From: AP-15 sp963700185
GTDB taxonomy: Bacteria; Pseudomonadota; Alphaproteobacteria; ATCC43930; CGMCC-115725
Length of the DNA stretch: 64,000 nt
Assembly: GCA_963700185.1 (NCBI GenBank)
Contig: CAVOWP010000018.1
Span: 166,032 to 230,031 of the forward strand
Direction of reading: 5' to 3'
The notes beneath the pieces were generated by a model that was given only the letters and a program-made list of their open reading frames with translations, made no database searches and had not been told where the DNA came from. Position numbers and translations under genes: made by a program. Numbering within the stretch: the stretch's first letter is position 1; each line of letters begins with the position of its first letter. Positions 27,729 through 35,866 of the stretch are shown here, piece by piece.

Positions 27729-28823
27729 TCAATACGTCTCGCGCGCCAGGTTCAGGTGGGGGAAGGCGCTGTGGACGTGGGGCGGCACGACCTGGCGGGC
27801 TGGGCGGATGCAGGAATTGTCGAGCTCGTGGTAGCCGGTGACGCCGAGCAGCGAGAGGCAGATGCGGATCTCGTCTTCGAGAATCTCGAAGAGGCGCACC
27901 ATGCCTTCGGCGCCGGCGGCGGCGAGCCCGTAGACATAGAGTTGGCCGCAGGCGACCGCATCGGCGCCGAGAGTCAGCGCCTTGACCACGTCGGTGCCGC
28001 GGCTGATGCCGCCGTCGACGATGATGCGCGCGTGCCCGCCGACGGCTTCGACGACCTCCGGCAGCACATCGATCGAACCGACGCCCTGATCGAGCTGCCG
28101 CCCGCCGTGGTTCGACACATAGACGCAGTTCACCCCGTGCTCGACCGCGATCTTGGCGTCCTCGGCGGTGGCGATGCCTTTCAAGATCAGCGGGATGTCG
28201 AAGCCCTTCTTGATGCGCTCGACATCGCGCCAGTTGAACTGAGCCTGGAAAATGCGGGCATCGGCGACGCGGACGCGCCGACGCTGATGACGCTTGGCGA
28301 TGTCGCGTTCGCGCCGGCTGTAGCTGTCGGTGTCGACGGTCAGACAAAAGGCGTTGTAGCCTCTGTCCATGGCGCGGCGGACATGGTCGTCGACCCAGGC
28401 GGCGTCGCCGCGAACATAGAGCTGAAAGATCTTGAAGCCGTTGCCCGAGGCCTCGGCTGTCTTGTCGAGCCCGGGATGCGACACCGAGCTCAAGATCATG
28501 CCATTGCCAAAGGCGCGCGTCGCCTCGGCGACCGTGGCGCCGCCGCCCGGCTCGAACACCTCGAGCGAGCCGACCGGGGCGCACAGCACCGGGATGCGCA
28601 GCTTCTTGCCAAACAGCGAGCTGCTGCAATCGATGTTCGACACGTCGCGCAATACCCGCGGCCGGAAGCCTATCGCATCGAGCGCCAGCCGGTTGCGTGC
28701 CAGGGTCGTCTCGGTCTCGGAGCCGCCGATCAGGTAGTCCCAATTGTTGCGATCGAGATTGGTGCGCGCCTTCGTCACAAACTCATGCAGGTTCTGAAAG
28801 CGGTCTTCGAGCGACTCGGGCAT
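27729..28823 (-). CDS. FMN-dependent alpha-hydroxy-acid oxidase
   Basis: This 364-residue TIM-barrel flavoprotein is of the L-lactate/glycolate oxidase family. The catalytic histidine block is YVSNHGGRQLDQGVGSIDVL, and the phosphate-binding end is VDGGISRGTDVVKALTLGAD. The N-terminal IGGSETETTLARNR replaces the usual GGAxxExTxxxN. It oxidises an L-2-hydroxyacid to a 2-oxoacid, to O2 or the respiratory chain. A D-specific 2-hydroxyacid dehydrogenase is divergent next door, so the pair may handle both stereoisomers. Confidence 0.9.
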   Translation of the reverse strand: MPESLEDRFQNLHEFVTKARTNLDRNNWDYLIGGSETETTLARNRLALDAIGFRPRVLRDVSNIDCSSSLFGKKLRIPVLCAPVGSLEVFEPGGGATVAEATRAFGNGMILSSVSHPGLDKTAEASGNGFKIFQLYVRGDAAWVDDHVRRAMDRGYNAFCLTVDTDSYSRRERDIAKRHQRRRVRVADARIFQAQFNWRDVERIKKGFDIPLILKGIATAEDAKIAVEHGVNCVYVSNHGGRQLDQGVGSIDVLPEVVEAVGGHARIIVDGGISRGTDVVKALTLGADAVACGQLYVYGLAAAGAEGMVRLFEILEDEIRICLSLLGVTGYHELDNSCIRPARQVVPPHVHSAFPHLNLARETY

Positions 28824-28924
28824 GTTTCTGTTCTTCCGGGCTGATTTGACGAGGATCGCAAGGTATCGCTACGATGCGGCTCTTGCCAACCAGGGCGACA
28901 ATCCCCCCAAAGAGGAGACGCAAC

Positions 28925-29896
28925 ATGCCACGCATTCTCACCCCCGGCACCCATTCCGAAGAGACCCTCGCGATCGCTCACGACTTGCTGCCGCCCGGCT
29001 GGCAGCTGGCCACCGCCCCGCATGGCAGGCCCGAATTCTTCGAATTGCTGAAAGACACCGAGTATTACATCGGGGCGGGGCAGTTCAAGCACGGGCCGGA
29101 ATTCTACCAAGTCGCGCCGAAGCTGCGGATCGTGCAGACCTTGAGCGCCGGCTACAACACCTATGATTTGGAAGCCGCGCGCGCGGCTGGCGTACCGATC
29201 TGCAACAATGGCGGCGCCAATGCGACGGCGGTGGCCGAGCATGCAATGATGCTGATGCTGGCGGTGTGCCGCAAGTTGATCTGGCAGCACGAGGGCGTGG
29301 TATCCGGCCGCTGGCGCGGCAATGACTTCAATTCGGCCAAGCTATACGAGCTGGAAGACAAGACCTTGGGCATTGTCGGCCTCGGCAACATCGGCAAGAA
29401 AGTGGCGCGCCGGGCCAAAGCCTTCGACATGCATATCAAATATTACGACATCAATCGGCTGACCACCGATCAGGAGGATGCGCTCGGCATCCGCTTTGCG
29501 CTGTTCCCCGAGCTGTTGAAGACTTCCGATATCGTGACCTTGCACGTGCCGCTCGACAAATCGACGCACAATCTGATCGGCGAGCGCGAGCTGGCGATGA
29601 TGAAACCGACCGCGATACTGATCAACACGTGCCGCGGCCCGGTCGTCGACGAGAGGGCGCTCTATATGGCGCTCCGCGACGAGAAGATCCTGGGCGCCGG
29701 GCTCGACGTCATGGTCGAAGAGCCGCCCAAGCCCGACCATGAGTTGTTCACGATGAAAAACGCGATCTTCTCTCCGCACGGCGCCGGGCCGACCTGGGAT
29801 AATCACTGGAAGCGCTGGCGCAACGCCTTCGACAATTTCGAGCGCGTCTCCCGCGGCCAGAAGCCGTTCTGGGTCGTCCCCGAACTCAGGGATTGA
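28925..29896 (+). CDS. D-isomer-specific 2-hydroxyacid dehydrogenase
   Basis: This 323-residue NAD(P)-dependent dehydrogenase has the Rossmann motif GIVGLGNIGKKVARRAKAFD in its middle. The catalytic Arg is in INTCRGPVVDE, the Glu in DVMVEEPP and the His in SPHGAG. The start at 28925 follows GAGGAGACG. The frame extends further upstream but without a ribosome site. It interconverts a D-2-hydroxyacid and a 2-oxoacid; the exact substrate is not evident. Confidence 0.9.
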   Translation: MPRILTPGTHSEETLAIAHDLLPPGWQLATAPHGRPEFFELLKDTEYYIGAGQFKHGPEFYQVAPKLRIVQTLSAGYNTYDLEAARAAGVPICNNGGANATAVAEHAMMLMLAVCRKLIWQHEGVVSGRWRGNDFNSAKLYELEDKTLGIVGLGNIGKKVARRAKAFDMHIKYYDINRLTTDQEDALGIRFALFPELLKTSDIVTLHVPLDKSTHNLIGERELAMMKPTAILINTCRGPVVDERALYMALRDEKILGAGLDVMVEEPPKPDHELFTMKNAIFSPHGAGPTWDNHWKRWRNAFDNFERVSRGQKPFWVVPELRD

Positions 29897-29917
29897 GCCG
29901 CGAGTCGCTCACCGCCC

Positions 29918-29972
29918 CTGCGGCCCCCTCCCTTCCCTCCCCCGCGAGCGGGGGAGGGTTAGGGTGGGGGCA
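29918..29972. repeat. G/C-rich palindromic intergenic repeat (second family)
   Basis: The core CCCTCCCCCGC/GCGGGGGAGGG is followed by TTAGGGTGGGGGC. It fills the gap between two convergent genes and could serve as a bidirectional terminator-like hairpin. The same unit occurs as an inverted pair at 32767-32852. It lacks the GTCA/TCCA flanks of the other palindrome family. Confidence 0.85.
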
Positions 29973-29973
29973 C

Positions 29974-30876
29974 TTAACCAATAAATTCGCGCAATGCGGC
30001 GGCGAGGTCCTTGGGGTTGTCGCCCTGCACCGTGTGGCCGGCTTTGGGGATCGTGATGTAGCGACCGTCGGGCAGTCGCGCCGCCAGCCGCTCGGCGTCC
30101 TCCTCATGGAAGACGTCGCTCTCGGCGCCGCGCACGACCAGGGTCGGGCAGGTCACTTTGGCGAGGCCTTCGGCAAGCTTGCGCCGCTCCGCAGTGTGCG
30201 TCTCGCCCATCTCCTGGAAGCGTCTGCGATCGTATTTCCAGGTCCAGTTTCCATCGGTCTGCTGACGCAGATTGTGCATCAGGCTGCGGCGCAGGACCTT
30301 GGGATCGCGGCGCGGGTTGAAGGCCAGCGCCCGCTCGATGATCGCGTCGAGCGGCTCCGGATTGGCGCCGCCATTGACAAAATCGCGGATGCGGCGAGAT
30401 CCCGGACGCCTGACCTCGGGGCCGGCATCGATCAGCACCAGATGAGAAAGTCTCTCCGGGTAGTGGATTGCAAACGCGAGCGCATTGATCGCGCCCATCG
30501 ACATCCCGGCGAGGATGAAATGGTCGAGATCGAGCGTGTCGACAACGCCTTTGACGTCCTCGCGCTGCGCCGCAATCGAATAATCGGCGTCGGGCGCCCA
30601 GTCGGTGTCGCCATGTCCCCGCTGGTCGAGCGCAATGCAGTGGAATTCGTCGCGCAATGCGAGGCAGCAGAGATCCCAGGTATGCGCCGTCAAAGCCCCG
30701 CCATGCAGGAAAAGGAGCGGCCGCAATCCCTCATTGCCCCAATCGAGATACCGGAAACGAAGGTGACCGACGAGCACGGTCTTATCGCTCGGCAATACGA
30801 CATCTTCGAAGCTGAAGCCGGCGCGCACCGCGGTAGTCTTCAGATGATCGTGATATTCGTCGGCGGATAGTGTCAT
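29974..30876 (-). CDS. Alpha/beta-fold hydrolase
   Basis: This 300-residue protein has the oxyanion HGG motif (LLFLHGGALTAHTWD) and the nucleophile elbow GMSMG. The acid is in the strand after LVVRGAESDVF, and the His is in IPKAGHTVQGDNP. The order is canonical, so it should be active as an esterase, C-C hydrolase or dehalogenase. The start at 30876 gives MTLSADEYHDHLK; an upstream in-frame ATG would add an arginine-rich tail without homology. Substrate unknown. Confidence 0.85.
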   Translation of the reverse strand: MTLSADEYHDHLKTTAVRAGFSFEDVVLPSDKTVLVGHLRFRYLDWGNEGLRPLLFLHGGALTAHTWDLCCLALRDEFHCIALDQRGHGDTDWAPDADYSIAAQREDVKGVVDTLDLDHFILAGMSMGAINALAFAIHYPERLSHLVLIDAGPEVRRPGSRRIRDFVNGGANPEPLDAIIERALAFNPRRDPKVLRRSLMHNLRQQTDGNWTWKYDRRRFQEMGETHTAERRKLAEGLAKVTCPTLVVRGAESDVFHEEDAERLAARLPDGRYITIPKAGHTVQGDNPKDLAAALREFIG

Positions 30877-31053
30877 AGCTTGGCGGCTCCGTACGCAGCG
30901 TCGGCTGAACACAGCCTTAGCACGAACCGGTGTCCCGGCCACTACCGCCATCGCTTTACGATTACCACCCCCGCGTCCTCGTCATGGCTCATCGCGCCGC
31001 CGGAGGCGCTACACTTCGCACTCGAAAATTACCCGCCCTAAGGAGAATAACCG

Positions 31054-32754
31054 ATGGCGTACGATCTGCTGATCAAGAATGGCCGCGTCGTCGACGGCTC
31101 GGGAATGCCGGCTTTTCGGGGCGACGTCGGCGTCAAGAACGGCAAGATCGCCGAAATCGGCAAATTGAGCGGCGCGGCCAGCCGCACGATCGACGCCGAG
31201 GGCCGCGCCGTTGCGCCCGGCTTTATCGACAATCACTGCCACTATGATGCGCAGGTCACCTGGGACCCGCTGTGCACGTTTTCCCCCGAGCACGGCGCCA
31301 CCACCGTCATCTTCGGCAATTGCTCTCTGTCGCTGGCGCCGGTGCGCAAGGGCGCCGAGGAGCGGCTGGCCGAGTTTCTCTCCTACGTCGAAGCGATCCC
31401 GATGGAGATATTGCGCACGGTCGAGTTCGACTGGGAAACGACCGGCCAATACATGGACTGTCTCGACAAGCGCCTTGGCATCAATGTCGGCAATCTGATC
31501 GGCCATACGGCGGTGCGCCATTATGTGATGGGCGACGAGTGCCAGAAGCCGGGCGCCTCCGACAACCAGATCAAGGCGATGCAGGATGTCGTCCGCGACG
31601 GTATGAAGGCCGGCGCGCTAGGGCTCTCCGTGTCGCGCGAAAAAGGCCATTACGACCCGCAGGGCGTCCATATCCCGGCCTTGTGGGCCGACGAAAAGGA
31701 GATCTTCGCGCTCGCCGATGTGTTGCGGGAGATGGGCACCGGCACGATCCAAGCAGGCGGCGGCCAATATGTCGAACTGAAGGACGGCATGATCCGCCGC
31801 CTCGCCGAGGCCACCGGCCGCACCGTCGTTTACAACAGCCTCTCGCAAACGATGCGCAAGCCGGACGAATGGAAGGTGCATATGGCGCGGGTCGAGGAGA
31901 CCGCGGCGCTCGGCATCCGCGCCTACCCGATGTGCAGCCCGAACCGGATCACGCAGGACTTCACGATGAAGAACTGCCAGGTGTTCCGCGGCCTGCCGAC
32001 GTGGCACCCGATCCTGTTGATGTCGGACGAGGAGAAATTGCGGCTCTACGCCGATCCCGAAATCCGCGCCAAATTGCACGACGAGGCGGTCGTCAACAAG
32101 CCGGAGAGCGCCGTCGGCTTCTCGAAGACCTGGTGGAACTACATGTGGGTCAACCAGCCGGCGCTCGAAAAGAACAAGTGGATGCAGTTCAAGACGATCG
32201 GCCAGATCGCCGAGAAGCAGGGGAAGCGGGTCATCGACGCGTTCCTCGATCTGGTTGTCGAGGAGAAGCTCGAAACCCGCTTCCTGCAGGCCGAGAACAA
32301 TGTCGACGACGAGGCGCTGACCAAGATCCTCACCCACCCCAACGCGGTGATCGGGCTCGGGGACGGCGGCGCGCACGTCCAGTTCCACGGCGGCTACGGC
32401 TACATCACCAAGTTGCTCGGCGAGTGGGTGCGCGAAAAGCAGGTGATGAGCCTCGAGCAAGCTGTGCGGCGGCTCACCTTCGACTCGGCCTCGACCTTCG
32501 GGCTCTACGATCGCGGCATGCTGCGGCCGGGGCTGGCGGCGGACATCGTCATCTTCGACCCCGCCACGGTGAAGTGCGGCCACGAGGAGGTCGTGCACGA
32601 CTTCCCGGCCGGCGGCTGGCGAATCAAGGAGCCGGCCGAAGGCGTCCACACGACGATCGTCAACGGCCAGGTGCTGCTGGAGGAGGGCAAGCACACCGGC
32701 GCATTGCCCGGCCGAGTGCTGCGCAATTCGTACTACCACGCCAACCGGGCTTAG
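31054..32754 (+). CDS. N-acyl-D-amino-acid deacylase family amidohydrolase
   Basis: This 566-residue metal-dependent hydrolase is of the D-aminoacylase type. The metal ligands H61-x-H63-x-D65 are in FIDNHCHYDAQ. Further site residues lie in LIGHTAVRHYV and in GLGDGGAHVQFH. The C-terminal strand domain (GLYDRGMLRPGLAADIVIFD) is typical. A strong AAGGAG lies 8 bases upstream. The family also contains hydantoinase-like and other cyclic-amide hydrolases, so the substrate is uncertain. It is cytoplasmic; no signal peptide. Confidence 0.9.
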   Translation: MAYDLLIKNGRVVDGSGMPAFRGDVGVKNGKIAEIGKLSGAASRTIDAEGRAVAPGFIDNHCHYDAQVTWDPLCTFSPEHGATTVIFGNCSLSLAPVRKGAEERLAEFLSYVEAIPMEILRTVEFDWETTGQYMDCLDKRLGINVGNLIGHTAVRHYVMGDECQKPGASDNQIKAMQDVVRDGMKAGALGLSVSREKGHYDPQGVHIPALWADEKEIFALADVLREMGTGTIQAGGGQYVELKDGMIRRLAEATGRTVVYNSLSQTMRKPDEWKVHMARVEETAALGIRAYPMCSPNRITQDFTMKNCQVFRGLPTWHPILLMSDEEKLRLYADPEIRAKLHDEAVVNKPESAVGFSKTWWNYMWVNQPALEKNKWMQFKTIGQIAEKQGKRVIDAFLDLVVEEKLETRFLQAENNVDDEALTKILTHPNAVIGLGDGGAHVQFHGGYGYITKLLGEWVREKQVMSLEQAVRRLTFDSASTFGLYDRGMLRPGLAADIVIFDPATVKCGHEEVVHDFPAGGWRIKEPAEGVHTTIVNGQVLLEEGKHTGALPGRVLRNSYYHANRA

Positions 32755-32766
32755 CCGCGGGAGTAA

Positions 32767-32852
32767 GCCCCCACCCCAACCCTCCCCCGTTGGCACGGGG
32801 GAGGGAGAATGATTCCCTCCCCCGCATGGCGGGGGAGGGTTAGGGTGGGGGC
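32767..32852. repeat. Inverted pair of G/C-rich palindromes (second family)
   Basis: Two copies of the CCCTCCCCCG palindrome stand head to head. The left is preceded by GCCCCCACCCCAA and the right followed by TTAGGGTGGGGGC, around the spacer GAGAATGATT. The whole 86-base block is itself an inverted repeat. It lies between the D-aminoacylase and the dioxygenase genes and would form a strong structure in their common transcript. Confidence 0.88.
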
Positions 32853-32869
32853 AATTATGGGAGGAATAA

Positions 32870-33922
32870 ATGAGAGAGATTCTGGGACTGGGATGCACAC
32901 ACCGGCCGGTGATGCTGCGCCGGGACGAGGACTGGACCGTGATGATGCGGGCCTCTCTCGACGATCCTGACATGCCTGCAGAAATGAAGGACCCGTCGCG
33001 CTGGCCGCCTCAGCTGCGTGAGGAGCTCGGCAACGATTTTGGCACCACGTCAGCCGGAAAGGCGCGTCAGGTGTTCCGCCGGCATTTTGCCGAGGTCCGA
33101 CGCGCACTCGATGACTTCAATCCCGATGTCATCGTCATGTTCGGCGACGACCAGTACGAGAATTTCAAGGAGGACATCGTTCCGCCCTTTGCGGTGCTCG
33201 CCTATGAGGACCGGGACATCCAGCCCTGGAAGCACCGCCGATCGAGCTACAACCCGTGGAACGAGCCAGCCGATAAATCCTTCCGTCTGAGCGGCCATCG
33301 CGAGGCCGGCAAATATCTCGCTTCCGGCCTGCTCGAGACGGGGATCGACGCCGCCTACGCGTACAAGCCGTTGCACCATCCGCTCGGCCACGCTTTTGAG
33401 AATACGATCCTGTTATTGGACAATGAGCGGGTCGGGTTCGATTATCCGCTCGTGCCGTTCTCAGTCAATTGCTACGGCCGCCGCGTCAATGCGGCGCGCG
33501 GGTTGCGATTGCCATTGGCCATGCGCGACAAAATCCGCGACCTCGACCCACCTTCGCCAAGCCCGGCCCGCTGCATGGAAGTCGGGGCCGCCACTGCGCG
33601 CGTCATGGCGAAAAGCCCGTGGCGAACCGCGATTGTCGCGTCGTCGAGCTGGTCGCACTCGTTTCTGACCGAGAAGAATTATCAGCTCTGGCCCGATGTC
33701 GGCGCCGACCGGCGGCTCTATGAGGCGTTGAAAACAGGGGATTACGCAACCTGGCACCGCTACACGACCGACGAGATCGAAGACAGTGGTCAGCACGAGG
33801 TACTCAACTGGTTCTGCCTGCTGGGTGCGATGGAGGAGCTCGGCCGCATACCCGACCGTTCCGAATTCATCGAGACCTGGGCTTTCGTCTCTCCCGTCGT
33901 GTTCGCTTACTACCTGCCCTAG
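32870..33922 (+). CDS. LigB-type (class III) extradiol ring-cleavage dioxygenase family protein
   Basis: This 350-residue protein is a member of the protocatechuate 4,5-dioxygenase catalytic-subunit superfamily. The N-terminal metal-site His is in GLGCTHRP (H11). The characteristic VIVMFGDDQYENF block and the later PLVPFSVNCYGRR and VASSSWSHSF blocks follow. GGAGG is 6 bases before the ATG. Typical enzymes open catechols with Fe(II); some relatives act on other substrates. The stop overlaps that of the convergent racemase-like gene (CTAG). Confidence 0.85.
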   Translation: MREILGLGCTHRPVMLRRDEDWTVMMRASLDDPDMPAEMKDPSRWPPQLREELGNDFGTTSAGKARQVFRRHFAEVRRALDDFNPDVIVMFGDDQYENFKEDIVPPFAVLAYEDRDIQPWKHRRSSYNPWNEPADKSFRLSGHREAGKYLASGLLETGIDAAYAYKPLHHPLGHAFENTILLLDNERVGFDYPLVPFSVNCYGRRVNAARGLRLPLAMRDKIRDLDPPSPSPARCMEVGAATARVMAKSPWRTAIVASSSWSHSFLTEKNYQLWPDVGADRRLYEALKTGDYATWHRYTTDEIEDSGQHEVLNWFCLLGAMEELGRIPDRSEFIETWAFVSPVVFAYYLP

Positions 33923-34629
33923 CCGGGCGGGACCTCTGCGAGGAGGCGGCCAAAAGTGGGGAGCCGGTCGCCGGTGTTGAAGGCGCGCAGCATCGCCCAG
34001 AACGAAGCCTGATTGGTGGTTACGACAGGCTTGTCGAACTCCTGCTCCCAGCCGGCGACCGAGCTCATGGTCGGGAAATTGCCGCCGGGGACGACAAAGG
34101 CCTCGATTTCAGGCCGGTTTATTCTGGCGAAAGCCTCGCGCGCGTTTTCCGGGCCGAGCTGCCCGATCGCATAGGAATTGGTCGCGCCAAAGCCTTCGAG
34201 AGCCACGGTTTCGAGCCCGTGCTTGGTTTTGAAATAGCGCGCGGCGCGCTCGTTGACAGCGTCCGAATAAGGCGAAACGATCGCGATCTGATGCGCCCTC
34301 AGAGCCCGGAGCGCCCGGCCGACCGCTTGCGCCGAGGTGATCGCCGGAACTCCGGCGCCGGCACTCATGCGTTGCGTCGTCACTTCATCATAATCATCGA
34401 CAAACAGGCTTGCCGAGGTCTGCGCCAGGATCACCAGCTCGACTTTGGCAGTACCGAGCAGACGCGACTGGTAGTCGATGTCTTCGTCCCGGCTCGGCGA
34501 AAAGGTCTGGCCCGGCGTGCTCGTCATCAGCCGCCCGATATGCGCCTGATAGGCCGGTGGAAGCAGCCGGCATTCCGTCTCGACGGTCGTATTCGTGGAA
34601 GGGATCAGAACGCCGAAATGACGGGCCAT
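33919..34629 (-). CDS. Asp/Glu racemase-fold (maleate isomerase/arylmalonate decarboxylase-like) protein, catalytic Cys absent
   Basis: This 236-residue protein begins RHFGVLIPSTNTTVETE, the usual start of the maleate cis-trans isomerase/Asp-Glu racemase superfamily. The two positions that normally hold the catalytic cysteines read AQTSASLF and VPGGNFPTM; neither has Cys, and the only Cys in the protein is C21. It either uses another chemistry or is not a racemase/isomerase. It is convergent with the dioxygenase and divergent from the HD gene. No frame break was seen. Confidence 0.8.
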   Translation of the reverse strand: MARHFGVLIPSTNTTVETECRLLPPAYQAHIGRLMTSTPGQTFSPSRDEDIDYQSRLLGTAKVELVILAQTSASLFVDDYDEVTTQRMSAGAGVPAITSAQAVGRALRALRAHQIAIVSPYSDAVNERAARYFKTKHGLETVALEGFGATNSYAIGQLGPENAREAFARINRPEIEAFVVPGGNFPTMSSVAGWEQEFDKPVVTTNQASFWAMLRAFNTGDRLPTFGRLLAEVPPG

Positions 34630-34734
34630 TATGCGGGCCTTTCAGTGACCTGGGCTGAGTCGTCAGACTAGCAACCAACGCCCGCGATTTGCTACGGTTG
34701 CCAATCGCTTCAATGAATCAGAAAGGTCCCTCGA

Positions 34735-35493
34735 ATGAACGATACTATGACGTTGGCCGAGCGCGCCGACGCGCTCGAGCACCGGATGATGCGCGAGCTC
34801 GACGCAATCATCGTCAAATCGCGCCTGTTCAAGCTTGCCGACGGCGATATGAGCATCCCGAACGGCCCGGCATTGCTGGCGGCAAACCCCGGCAAGCACA
34901 TGCTGATGGGGGACGACCCGCGCCTGCCCACGATGCCGGAGAAGCCCGCCCTGATGGACTTTTTCAAATATCGGTTTGGTCCGGCGAACCACCTGCTGCA
35001 GAGCGCCCGGCATGCGGTCAGGGCCGGAATGGACGAAAAGATCGTCCTCGCCTGCCTCGTGCACGATATCGGGGTCATCGGCTTCATCCGCGCCGATCAC
35101 GGCTACTGGGGAGCCCAGATGGTGGCGCCCTATGTCGACGAGGAAGTCTCCTGGGCGATCCGCGCCCATCAGGCGCTGCGTTTCTACGCGGACGAGTCGG
35201 TCGGATATTCCTATCCTGAATCCTACATCAAGAATTTCGGCGCCGATTACCGGCCCGACCCCTACATCGAGGAAGAGTACAAGCGGGCTCGCGACCACAA
35301 ATGGTACATGACCGCGCGGATGATCACGGTCCATGACATCTACTCGTTCGACCCGGACGTGGTCGTGCAGCTGCAGGAGTTCACGGACATCATCGGCCGC
35401 AACTTCAAGCAGCCGAAGGAAGGGCTCGGCTGGGACAGCAGCCCGTCGGCGCACATGTGGCGCACCTTGATCCGTCCGACCCGCTACTTGTGA
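34735..35493 (+). CDS. HD-domain protein
   Basis: This 252-residue putative metal-dependent phosphohydrolase has the HD pair H110-D111 in ACLVHDIG. An earlier histidine is at H86 or H93 (NHLLQSARHA), and a further HD-like block is RMITVHDIYSFDPD. No regulatory domain is attached. Small HD proteins of this type occur beside catabolic genes; the substrate is not evident. ATG at 34735 has AAAGG upstream; the in-frame ATG at 34741 is also possible. Confidence 0.78.
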   Translation: MNDTMTLAERADALEHRMMRELDAIIVKSRLFKLADGDMSIPNGPALLAANPGKHMLMGDDPRLPTMPEKPALMDFFKYRFGPANHLLQSARHAVRAGMDEKIVLACLVHDIGVIGFIRADHGYWGAQMVAPYVDEEVSWAIRAHQALRFYADESVGYSYPESYIKNFGADYRPDPYIEEEYKRARDHKWYMTARMITVHDIYSFDPDVVVQLQEFTDIIGRNFKQPKEGLGWDSSPSAHMWRTLIRPTRYL

Positions 35494-35618
35494 GCAGGCG
35501 CGGGCGCGGATGGCCGACGGTGCAGGGCGGCGAAGGCCGACGGCGGGTTATCTACGGGTTATCTACACGCCGGCTCGACAACGGCAACCGCAGTTCAAGG
35601 GAGCCTTGATCGCGCTCT

Positions 35619-35856
35619 TCAATCCGGCAGATCAAAAAATTTGCACCAGCCATTAGGGCTGATGTCGCCTTCTACGACCTCACAGGAGCGGGGCTCTACG
35701 GAACAAGCTGCAAGCGGCGCAAGTGAGCCCGTTCTTTGGCCGGTTCTGATACTCCGCGGCGGCTTGGGACATTTTCTGCGGCGCCGCCGCGGACGGGATC
35801 GCTAGACCGAGGATCCCGCCCGAAAGCGCCGCACGCACCAGGGTGCGCCGCAACAC
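35619..35856 (-). CDS. High-potential iron-sulfur protein (HiPIP), one apparent frameshift
   Basis: This small gene spans two frames. From the GTG at 35856 the product has a hydrophobic leader (TLVRAALSGGILGLAIPSAA), then AAAEYQNRPKNGLTCAACSL. After removal of one extra base near 35697 it continues FREPRSCEVVEGDISPNGWC. The four cluster cysteines follow HiPIP spacing (C-x2-C, SC, WC), and the end KFFDLPD is typical. The restored length is 78 residues. HiPIPs are periplasmic electron carriers to terminal oxidases or photosynthetic centres. It lies 10 bases after the amidohydrolase, whose export signal suggests a shared periplasmic context. Confidence 0.8.
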
Positions 35857-35866
35857 GCCGCCTGGG

